A stretch of 64,000 nucleotides of DNA from positions 9,053,036-9,117,035 of the forward strand of contig NC_047073.1 in assembly GCF_902459465.1 (NCBI RefSeq), given 5' to 3'. The position numbers were made by a program, and so were the translations under genes. This document shows positions 9,823 through 19,200 of the stretch, in pieces. Origin of the DNA: Asterias rubens (lineage: Eukaryota > Echinodermata > Asteroidea > Forcipulatida > Asteriidae). Each line of letters begins with the position of its first letter. Within the stretch, counting starts at the first letter, position 1. Under the pieces are notes generated by a model, which was not told the origin of the DNA, made no database searches, and was given only the letters and a program-made list of their open reading frames with translations.

Positions 9823-12444
9823 GTAGGTCCATGGGTGGGGCCGGTTGGACGGGGGGGGGGGGGGAAAGTTTGGGTTACTTTATAACCGAGAATTATATTA
9901 TACAAACATATTCTTGAAATATTTGGTTGGCAAGATTCGTGAGTTTGTTTTTAATAAATTTATATGAATTTGATTAATGATTTGAACTTGTAACAATGTA
10001 TGTAAACTGAAGTTATTCTGATCCTTTTCTTAAAAAAAAAAAAAAAAATGAAAACTACAAAAGTACTCTATAAATAATGTCTATGACGGTACAAGGATTA
10101 CTTTCCGTATGGCGCCACCACTTTTTCACTCATTTTTACAAAAAGGGATATCTCATTGAGGTAAATTAGATACTGTATTATTTCATATCGAATGAAAAAG
10201 TGGTGGCGCCATACGGAAACTTTTCCCGGTACAATACAAGGAACTACAAGTTTGCGTGAAACTATTTTAATAAATTCTAGTCTCAAAATCCAACAAAGAT
10301 TAGAATGAATATTTATGAGCCCACAATTCTTATCGAATATAATAATATAAATACAATCATTTCATTTGACATAATTTTGGTTCAAAATCAAATACTGAAG
10401 TGAAATGTCTATATATGGATCCGCTAAAGTCAAATGCCTTATCTTATTTTTCGGTCGGAATCAAGTCATGGGCTATGCAACTCTCATACATCTGGTAAAA
10501 AAACTAAGTGGGACCATCCATGGTGAGACTTGCATGACCTGTTGGATTTCATGGGCAGGATAAAGGTCTTGATCCTTTTTACGTTTTCTTCCTCAATGCT
10601 TACAGGCCCCTAATCTCATCATAAATCAGCCTGAAGAGAGATTAGCGGAGATGGACGAGTGGTGTACAACGCATCACACTGACTCTGGTCTTGTGGATGC
10701 AGTCAGGGCAAGCAAGGTAAGGCCATGTCCGAAATGGCGACTTCGGCTACAGCTACGGCTAGATCGTGCGCATCTGCCTCTTCAACACTGGCAGACACAC
10801 CGATCTAGCCATAGCTGTAGCCGGACACGGCCTTTATACCAACAAAAGCTTCACTTTATAAACATTTCAAAGGAGGCCAAAACAAAGCCTGTATGAGAAG
10901 GTAGCGATAGTAGCGAACCACCCAAAAGCTTCAGCACAAGGATCCCTCCCCTTGGAGGCTAGACCCCTGCCACACAGGACGACAGAGTTCCAAGTTTGGC
11001 TGCCCTCCCAGAGTTTAATTAGACCTAGACTCAATTTTATCATAGAGCTACTTAAATAGACAAAAGTGCTTCATGTTCTGCTAAGCAAAAATCAGCAGGA
11101 AACCCGTTGCAAACTGTACAAAAGGACATTTGGTAACCTTGTTCAATAAGCACAATTCTTTTTGATCAAAGCTTTGTTAATATTTTGTTCCAAAGCAGCT
11201 CGATGTAATTTGCTCCAATGACATGATTGGTCTTGCAAAATCACTGTCTATAACTTTTCATTCCCCAACAGGTTTCAGTGCAGCAAGCCGAGTATGAGAT
11301 GCTTGCGTTCATTCGTCAACACACCATGCCTAAAAAGTGCCCCCTGGCAGGCAACTCGGTCCACGTTGACAAGACTTTCCTGGAGAAATACATGCCACAG
11401 TTTGTTGAGCATCTTCACTATCGGATAGTTGATGTTAGCACCGTCAAGGAATTATGCAGGTGTGCTTTCACATCTACTATAAACCCACCCATCTACTAAC
11501 CCTTGCCTTTACTTCAGGCATGATATTCTTCCCACTTTAGTCCAATTTCTGATTTTTGGGGCCTCAGAAATTGTAACAATTTTTTTTATGAAATTGGCCT
11601 GAAAAGTCTGTTAAAGACTGAACCATAATTATGTAGGTCAACTCTTGTCCTACTTTTTTCCCAAGGGCCAAATACCATGCCTGTTAACTAGGTCATCTGT
11701 GCATGCTTTTGGACGAGCTATTCATCCTGTGATGGGGGGGGGCTGGACTTTTTTAAAACTAGAGTGGATTGTTGGCTCAGCGTTTTCTATTCCTGCCGTT
11801 CACATTGATTGACCCTGGTTCACATTGATTGACCCTGGTTCACATTGTTGACCCTGGTTCAAATCTCATGGTATGTAGGTTGCGAGGCAGCAAGTCGCTC
11901 TGCCATACCAGTTGTTCACAAATAATTATCCACTGTTTCTTTGTTATTGTTTTCTCATTGTTTGCTCATGAGGGAGATATAGACAAGAAAATTATTATCT
12001 TTCGGAAGTTTTGTGAGCATGGTTTTCCTGCCACATCCAAAACAGAACATTTTCTTCTCACTTTCTATTTGTACTGTTCTTTAAATTATATATCATCATA
12101 CTTTTGTTCAAAATCAAATGGCGACACTTAAAAATAAGTTTATTTCTCAAAATAAACAAAGTACAGAGTGAGTATCAAAATGCTGGATTGAAGATAAGTG
12201 GATTTAATTTGGCCGATTCTCTTATGAAAAACAACTTCTCTTTCCTGCTAAAAACAAGTTAAGAGCCCAAGTTCAAAATTGTTGACCTCTTGTGAACTCT
12301 GACCTCACATGTACTTTTTGTAGGCGCTGGTACCCTCGGCAGTGGAGCGATGTCCCCTACAAGAAAGGCGCTCATCGAGCTCTTGATGACATCACCGAGA
12401 GTATCAAAGAACTGAAATACTACAGGACTAAAATCTTCAAGTGA
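9562..12444 (+). CDS. REXO2: Oligoribonuclease (RNA exonuclease 2), complete, 226 aa
   Basis: Exons are 9562-9822, 10606-10716, 11272-11459 and 12324-12444; all junctions are GT-AG and in frame. The product is a 3'-to-5' exonuclease of the DEDDh family that degrades RNA oligonucleotides of a few nucleotides, acting in mitochondria and cytosol in animals. Visible catalytic residues are D57 and E59 ([11 protein letters not shown]), D157 ([10 protein letters not shown]), H204 and D209 ([10 protein letters not shown]). Residues 1-40 are basic and hydroxylated without acids at the start, fitting a mitochondrial presequence. A second ATG at codon 43 (MANKDE) could start a cytosolic form, as the human gene does with an internal Met. 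An in-frame stop at 9532 excludes an upstream start. The C-terminus stops at KIFK and lacks the lysine-rich tail of the human protein (237 aa). A palindromic MITE sits directly at the exon 2 donor. Confidence 0.95.
10097..10227. mobile_element. Palindromic MITE in REXO2 intron 1
   Basis: The ends CTTTCCGTATGGCGCCACCA and TGGTGGCGCCATACGGAAA are inverted. It is the second copy of the element at 8895-9031, so the family brackets REXO2 exon 1. Confidence 0.8.
10606..10716 (+). CDS. REXO2: REXO2 exon 2
   Basis: It encodes [19 protein letters not shown] and on to RASK, matching the family. The donor GTAAGG lies inside or against a MITE at 10720. Confidence 0.93.
10720..10834. mobile_element. 115-bp foldback MITE at the REXO2 exon 2 splice donor
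   Basis: The ends AAGGCCATGTCCG and CGGACACGGCCTT are inverted, and the inner arms GGCTACAGCTACGGCTAGA and TCTAGCCATAGCTGTAGCC also pair. A TA on each side (10718-10719 and 10835-10836) is the likely target duplication; the left TA forms part of the GTA of the donor. A relative lies at 46437-46545. Confidence 0.8.
11272..11459 (+). CDS. REXO2: REXO2 exon 3
   Basis: It encodes the [19 protein letters not shown] motif with the third acidic residue, and [15 protein letters not shown]. It ends in phase 2 at GTGTGC. Confidence 0.93.
11770..11862. repeat. Short tandem repeat GTTCACATTGATTGACCCTG, about 3 copies
   Basis: The unit, about 24 bp, repeats around 11805-11860 in REXO2 intron 3. The rest of this intron is unassigned. 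Confidence 0.6.
12324..12444 (+). CDS. REXO2: REXO2 exon 4 with stop
   Basis: It completes the split Arg codon and encodes [21 protein letters not shown], then stops at TGA 12442-12444. Confidence 0.93.
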
Positions 12445-13026
12445 TTTTGAATCAAGGAAAGTTTGCATTTTGGCTGGTTGCATTTCGGCATTTCCTGTTT
12501 TAGGTGAATATCGGTGCCAAGACAACTTTTAGCCAACAAATTTACTAAGCACAGCATAAAATTGCTTAGTAGATTTTACAGGGGACCAGGCAAAATGCAG
12601 TATGTGTATTCTGTTTCTCACTGGTTCTCTGTCAACATATGCTTGCACAAGTTTTGAAGACTCTGTGAGACAGGGCCCTTGTTTTAGTACAAACAAGTTG
12701 AAGGCTTTCAGTATAATTTACAAGTACAGTACAAGTCAACTTTGGTGTTGTTTAAGCTAATTTGCCTAAATTTTGTATTCCTAAATATGTTTACGAGGGC
12801 GACAGAAGCTGTATGGCCTCCAACAAACCTAATACTTTGTTTTTGTTGGGGCAAGGTAGTTGTTTTAAGTAAAGGGCACCTCATCTCATTGAAGGAAATG
12901 TAAATTTATATCGGAATATTTCAATGGGGCATAAAGGCAGGTGGCTCCTTGCCCCCTGCTCTATTAGAAACTTCAGGGCAATATATATAATATAATATTT
13001 CATTTTAGTGCTCTCTAAAAAATCAA

Positions 13027-13032
13027 AATAAA
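13027..13032 (+). promoter_or_regulatory. Candidate REXO2 polyadenylation signal AATAAA
   Basis: It is the first exact AATAAA that I noted after the stop, 583 nt downstream. No cleavage site can be proven. Confidence 0.35.
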
Positions 13033-13650
13033 AGAGCATGTCCTCGTAAAATGTTCTTCATTCTGAAGCTGTATTAGAAATCTTGAATTGTGTATGCAAG
13101 ATTCAAAACCTTTGAATAGTGAAGAAATTGTGAAATAATTAAACTAGTTCATCAGGCCTGGAATTTCATCTTTGAAAGGGCAAGACCATTTTCGTTTTGC
13201 AAAGGGCACTGGAAAATCTTAAAGTCTATGGAAAACTTTTTCAGGGGCAGCAAGGCCAAGATCAGGGGTAACAGAGGCTGTGTAATTCCATGCCTGGTTT
13301 ATGGCAGACAACCAAGTTGATAGAGGTGGTGTTTTTCTCTATGGAAGAACTTGACTCCCCTCTATCTTCACATATTCACCACTTCTATCAAGAAGAAATT
13401 ATGATAGTCGTCCATAAATTAGTTTCCTGGGTCTTTAAAATGCGCAAAAGCTTTTCAATTCCAAACCCCCATGGGTCGATTTCACCTTGACTTTGAATCA
13501 ATCAACATCACAATACAGATAATATGGTGATACTGAAAACCAATCTTAAGATCAATCTTGGTGATTTGTGAAATCGAGCCCTGGAAACTCAGCAAATGTA
13601 ATCAGTAATAAGCCACAAGGGAAACTGACTGTGTAAATATTAACTATTTA

Positions 13651-13749
13651 GGGGTTGAACAAAGAACAAATGATACGAGTGGGATTTGAACTGTGACCTC
13701 CAGATCAACCTGCCAGTGCTCTATCAACTGAGCTACATGTTTCTAGCCC
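13651..13749 (-). mobile_element. tRNA-derived SINE head
   Basis: On the minus strand it shows an A-box-like TAGCTCAGTTGATAGAGC and a B-box-like AGTTCAAATCCCAC, then GTTCAACCCC. It resembles 17663-17770. The tRNA fold is decayed, so it is not called as a tRNA gene. Confidence 0.6.
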
Positions 13750-14777
13750 CAATGATGGTGGTCTCCGTATTCTGACAAGGACATTGACCATTAATCGGGA
13801 GACCGTCAATATTGGGGCAAGAAAGCTCAGTTGGTGGAGTGACTGGGTGAAAATAGTTAGATCCCGTGCAAGGATTGTTTGCCCATCGCAAAATAGTAGT
13901 TTGCCCAAGGCGAAAAAAAAAATGAACCTGTGTGAAATAGTTTTTTGCCCTGGTGAATTAGTAATCCAGGATTTTTTTCTGTTATGTCCAAAATAGTTTG
14001 TAAGGACGTTCCCGTAGAAATCAATGATGTATTGAACCTTTATAGGAAAAGCAAAACAGTCCAAATAAAAATAAATAATTAATGTGAGCAACAACAAAAT
14101 CAGCTAATGTTATTCAAAGGTTAAAGTCATTTATTTAATGGAGTACAATAAAGTAAACTGTGTATAAAAATCAGCAGTAAATGTAAAAAAAAAAAGCCGA
14201 GTTGTCTTTAGTCATAATTTGTTCAGTACTTTTTAAAATATGAGATCAGCTTTTCGTCTGTGGTTCAATGTCAACAGTTTAGATTTTAAAAGAACGATAA
14301 TATAACATTTGTAAAAAAGTTGAACATTTCAACCAACAAGAAGATAAAAATGGCTCATCGATAGTTGTGAAGTACTTGATAAAACCTAAATGTTATTGCT
14401 TATGTACCAAAAATTAATCCAAAAATTTTCAAGGCACTTTGTTATTTATACAAAATATTGCATGTATGGGAGGAGTACTTGGTAAAATTACTCTTTACTT
14501 GAGCAATAACGATGGCTGAACAAGAAAGACATAGAGCCTTTGGGTGTGTTTGAGTATTTTGTATCCACGTTAGTTACCCAGTTTCACACTTCAAGTGTTT
14601 ATAGATCAAGCTTTGGCCATAAAACAAGTGAAACTCACTGTGAATGAAGATGTATGTACAGTAAAATAATTTCCCAATAGAAATTTCAGCCTCAATAGTC
14701 ATAAAAAAAAATGAAAATAACAGAGCAATGTTTTCAAGAGAGCCTGTAAAGCCGTTGTTCATGCTAAAAAATAAATG

Positions 14778-14930
14778 GTGAAATTGTTTCACTCATTTCT
14801 CAAAAACTACAGCACCTCAACTGGTAATATTTTAAAGGCTTTCTTCCGACATAATCTTTAAACCGTAAAGGTTCATGTAAAAAACTGTGGACCTTTGTGT
14901 TTTGTGCCATACAAAAAATACCCAAACCCT
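14778..14930. mobile_element. Half of a TTTCTCAAAAACTA foldback element
   Basis: It reads TTTCTCAAAAACTACAGCAC..CTGTGGACCTTTGTG and matches one arm of the full palindrome at 58137-58471. Confidence 0.55.
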
Positions 14931-14935
14931 TTTAA

Positions 14936-15286
14936 AGCCATTGGACACTTTCAGAACAGAAAAAAAGTTAAAAGGTTCAGTGATTTCCAAATAACTTACA
15001 GGGTTTACAGAAGGTAATGATGAAAGACTTCTCTTGAAATATTATTCCATGAAATGCTTTACTTTTTGAGAAAACATTCATACAATATCAATCCTCGATA
15101 TCGAGAATTACGGATTTATTTTAAACACATGTCATGACACCGCGAAACATGCGGAAACAAGGGTGGGTTTTCCCGTATTTTCTCCCGACTCCGATGACCG
15201 ATTGAGCCTAAATTTTCACAGGCTTGTTATTTTATATATAAGTTGTGATACACGACAATACTGTTTACCGAAAGTGTCCAATGGCT
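14936..15286. mobile_element. AGCCATTGGACACTTTC foldback MITE
   Basis: TTAA (14932-14935) precedes AGCCATTGGACACTTTC, and the right end is GAAAGTGTCCAATGGCT. The centre carries CTCGATATCGAG. A close copy lies at 52655-53019. Confidence 0.8.
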
Positions 15287-15417
15287 TTTGAAAACCATTG
15301 AAACAGTAATTATCTCAATGTATCAATTAACAATCGCTGTGACAACGATAAATACAAAAAGAGTTTTGTCGAATACAAGATCTGCAAAAGTTACTCAATA
15401 TTTATCCGCAGTTCATT

Positions 15418-15582
15418 TTGTATTTTTGCAACAAAACAAAGTGTAACAAAACAAAGTGTAACAAAACAAAGTGTAACAAAACAAAGTGTAACAAAACAAA
15501 GTGTAACAAAACAAAGTGTAACAAAACAAAGTTTAACAAAACAAAGTGTAACAAAACAAAATGTAACAAAACAAAGTGTGCC
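15418..15582. repeat. 15-bp minisatellite ACAAAACAAAGTGTA, about 11 copies
   Basis: Tandem near-identical units with a single TTTAAC or ATGTAAC variant. Open frames through it on both strands are artefacts of the 15-bp period. Confidence 0.9.
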
Positions 15583-15801
15583 CATAATTGTGGCTGTGCA
15601 ATGATGTTTATAATTAACTGATCCGCCATTTTGTTTTCTCTTTATCCAAATCAATGGTACCATAGTGAGGCTTGAAGGAAAATTAGTCTGTCCCCCTTGC
15701 TTTCTAACTATGCTTTAGCCAAAACCAGGCATAGGGAATGCAACTTTCTACAATGTGTGCACAACCCTTTATATTGCAAATGATGGGAGACTTTTGAACG
15801 C

Positions 15802-16051
15802 CAGTGGCAGCAGACTTACCAGGTAAATTTTCAATTGCAAAAACCCATTGCGGAAGCGCTAAATAATGATCGAGGTGCATGCTGGTCTCGCTAGCGAACA
15901 AGCTTGACTCGCTAGCTAATTAGCATGCACCTTATTTCGCGCCTAATGCGCGCGTACCGATTATTTGCGATAAGGTCTCTGTTAACGTCATTCTGAGCAT
16001 GCTCACATTTCCAAGTATCATGAATTTACCTGGCAAGTCTGCTGCTACCTA
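15802..16051. mobile_element. GGTGGCAGCAGACTTACC MITE
   Basis: The ends GTGGCAGCAGACTTACCAGG and CCTGGCAAGTCTGCTGCTAC are inverted. It ends 42 bp before the SKP2 stop codon, inside or next to the 3' UTR. Relatives lie at 30007-30146 and 49402-49520. Confidence 0.7.
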
Positions 16052-16092
16052 AAGTCCCCAAATGGAAGAGAAGAATGTTGTTGGAGCACCTT

Positions 16093-16273
16093 TTACTCGT
16101 AGCAAGTAATCTCCCAGATGGAATTTCGTTTCCTCGTCGTCGTTGGCCGAGCGATCGACGAGAAGGGGTAGATATTGATCTGCACCCTGGGAAGAATTTC
16201 CTGAATCATCCCGTCTTCATGGTTCAGCCCAAAGACATCTATGGCTCGGAGATGAGCGAGGTTAGTGAGATTA
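16093..16273 (-). CDS. SKP2: SKP2 exon 9 with stop
   Basis: It encodes NLTNLAHLRAIDVFGLNH and the conserved C-terminal tail SSIARPT..IWEITCYE, with stop TAA at 16095-16093. Confidence 0.93.
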
Positions 16274-19200
16274 CTGTTGGTGTAACAATACAGATTTGAC
16301 ACTTGTAACAACTTAGCCTGAACATCCGACATCACACTTTGAAGCTCGTGAATATGCCAGAGACCGACCTCCAGCCGGCGTGTACATGCACCTTGAACCT
16401 ACATTCATTTCACATAGAGATACGCAGTCACATTCTATGGCGGATGTGATAGGAGTGTACTGTTTGGGCATTTACTGAAAGCTCATGTCACTGCACGTTT
16501 AACCAATGAGATTGTGTCAAATGGAATAACTGGATCTGAGTAGCAGGTACCTGTCTTTATAAAGACAATGGCCTAGTCTAGTAACAACTCTACATCACTG
16601 CTCTGAATTGCAAAGGTCGTGGGTCCGAATCCCAGCGGAGTAAAATGCCTGTGATTTTTTTCACAGGACTCGGGAAAGTACTCAGTATACAGTGCTACAC
16701 ACATCGGTGTATATGGGTAAAAAAACAAAAATTAAAAACTCTACATCACATGGCTCATACAGCCTCTCACCAACAGAGGGAGCTACTGACGAACCCTCAT
16801 CAGTCAGTTTTCCTTGTGGTTTATTAAATGATATTGTAACGCTTGAAATTGCAGGTGGACTGATGTCTGCTGGGTGGGGGTTGCATTAGTTGGACGGGCT
16901 GGTGAACCTAGGATGGTGGAAGTGTGAGGCACACCAAATACAAGCTTACAATTACAATCATCACAAAGATATATAGGATTTGAGGCATTGCATGGTGAGG
17001 TATCAATATATATTTGGTTTGCGGTAACACCATGTGTGTATCTACTTGCCAGGTAGAGTTGTTCTTAGGGAACTGTCTTGCTTTATTCTACTGCCGTACT
17101 TAGGCCCCGAGTCCTAAAAAAAATATCACAGGCATGTTACTCGGGTGGGATTTGAACCCATGACCCTTGCATCTAGAGCAGTGTCTTACCATCTAGACTA
17201 CCGAGGTTGCCCGGGAGGGATGACATTGTTCAGACTTTTGGCTGAATTCACACTTTTTTTGTCAGGGCGGATGGTATAGAAATTAGACTGGACTAGCTTA
17301 TAGGATCGTAATTAACTGTCTCCTGACGATGACTAGAGCAAGCTAGTCGAAACGTTGAGACCAATTTCAGAACTGACTCCGCGGCAGTACAGTTAATTAC
17401 GATCCTATAAGCTAAAGTAGTAGTCCAGTCTAATTTCTAGATCGGCCCTGGTAATAGTTAAAAAAACAGGATAGTTCTTTTCAGAACTGAGAAGTCTCCC
17501 GACCCTCCGATTATCTACTCCACGGCAGTAGAATAAAGCAAGACAGTTCCCTAAGAACAACTCTACCTGGCAAGTAGATACACACATGGTGTTACCGCAA
17601 ACCAAATATATATTCATCACAAAGATATTGACAAAATAGGGGACACAACCAATGTACATGTAGGGCTAGATAGCTCAGTTGGTAGAGCTCCGGCACGTTA
17701 ATCCGGAGGTCTTTGGTTCAAATCACACTCTAGTCAATTGTTTGTTCAACCCCAAAATCATCACAAATGATAGACTTACAAAAACGATGCGCGGGGTAGA
17801 CTGTAACATCTACTCAGGGAAATATGCTGTAGATCGGTCATGCACTCAACCATAGCCTCAAGAGCCGTGAAGCCGATTGATGTGGAATCGCTCAAGTCTA
17901 GCTCCTTCATGAATGGACAACGATTGCGGGCAAGTGCAATAACGTCTGTGAAAAAAGGATAATGATGGTTACCAACTCTCTGGTTACTCAAAACAATTGA
18001 AACTGACTTGGTAATGAGCAATAGAGAGCTGTTGATAGTATAAAACATTGTGAGGAACGGTTCCCTGTGAAGTTACATAGTTTTTGAGGAAGAAGTAACT
18101 TCTCGCTGAAATTCATTTTTACATTGATCTTGTAGTAAGACGCTTTAGCATGGCAAATATTTTTCCTTTAAATAGTTTTCCAGAAAACTGACAGATTTAT
18201 AAAAAGCAGACAGAAAAATTTGTTTTCCAACTTTCATCATACCTTCATTTTTCAAAGTTTGTCTGCAACCACTTAAGTTTAACTTCTCGAGGCTTGTCGG
18301 TGCACATTCAACAAAGGCGAGCAATTCTTTGCGTGATAGGCTGGTCCAGGCAAGATTTAAGGACTTTAATCTGTAAAAAAAAAAAAATTACATCGGGAGA
18401 ATTAAGTGCAGCTCAACGAAGTGTTGGCCATACATCTTTTAGGCAATATAGGAGGGTTACCTGGTACGCTCGAGTCAAGTTCTGGAAGCTAAAAATATCG
18501 GGTGTGGGTTCGACTCCCGGTCATGACACTTGTGCTCTTGAGCAAGATACTTAACTGAAACAAATTTTGCTGCCGGTGTTGCACACTCGTAAGGAGCTGT
18601 GCAGGTTTCAGGAAAGTGTAACTGTCAATGAAGTGTTACAATCAGGGCAGTGTCATAGAGCTGCTGTTAAGCCTGGTTAAGCAGAAAATCATGCTCAGTA
18701 ATTTTCTGCAACACAAACATTAACAGGAAACCATTCACATACAGTACATGCAGAATGGTATTTTGGCTGGTAACCTTATGCCAGGGGTCATTACTAACAA
18801 AAAAGTCTGAAACTTGGATACAAATTCAAAGGTATGTTGAAATGATGCCATTTCTACCGTTTGGTAAGCCCTGGGGTTATATAGATTCCATGGAGCTTTT
18901 GGAAACAGTATCCAAAGCACTAGAGAAGTGACCAATGAGCAGGATTTCTTTATTTGTGGAAAAAAATATTGTCTGATTTTCTTCACCAGGCTGACAAAAA
19001 AAGTGTGAATTCAGCCAAAAGTCTGAACAATCTCATCCCTCCCGGGCAACCTCGGTAGTCTAGATGGTAAGACACTGCTCTAGATGCAAGGGTCATGGGT
19101 TCAAATCCCACCTGGGTAACATGCCTGTGATATTTTTTCTCAGGACTCGGGAAAGTACTGAGTATACAGTGCTAACACACATCGGTGTATGGGTAAAAAC

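Larger units (their letters stand above)
12445..16092. other. Convergent spacer REXO2-SKP2
   Basis: It holds the 3' UTRs of both genes, though their ends are not defined. Contents: a dispersed GGGCAAGACC..GCAAAGGGCACT repeat (13158-13288), a tRNA-like SINE (13651-13749, minus), AT-rich unassigned DNA (13760-14770), a foldback fragment (14778-14930), a TTAA MITE (14936-15286), a 15-bp minisatellite (15418-15582) and a MITE ending next to SKP2 (15802-16051). Confidence 0.6.
16975..17620. mobile_element. Penelope-like retroelement fragments with inverted arms
   Basis: The block 17005-17096 is inverted at 17527-17613 (both hold GCGGTAACACCATGTGTG and AACTGTCTTGCTTTATTC). Arms 17281-17318 and 17391-17438 pair (AGCTTATAGGATCGTAATTA). 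A hammerhead-like core lies at 17323-17353. No reverse transcriptase frame is present. Assignment to Penelope-like elements rests on the ribozyme-like core and is inference. Confidence 0.5.

Noticed and set aside
15391..15663. Open frames of 67-90 codons on both strands
   Set aside because: They are created by a 15-bp minisatellite (period divisible by 3 and free of stops), with FVTLC-type peptide repetition.
17663..17735. Possible tRNA-Asn(GTT) gene
   Set aside because: Boxes A and B are present, but the T stem and anticodon closing pair fail, and a relative with the same tail exists at 13651-13749; better read as a SINE head.
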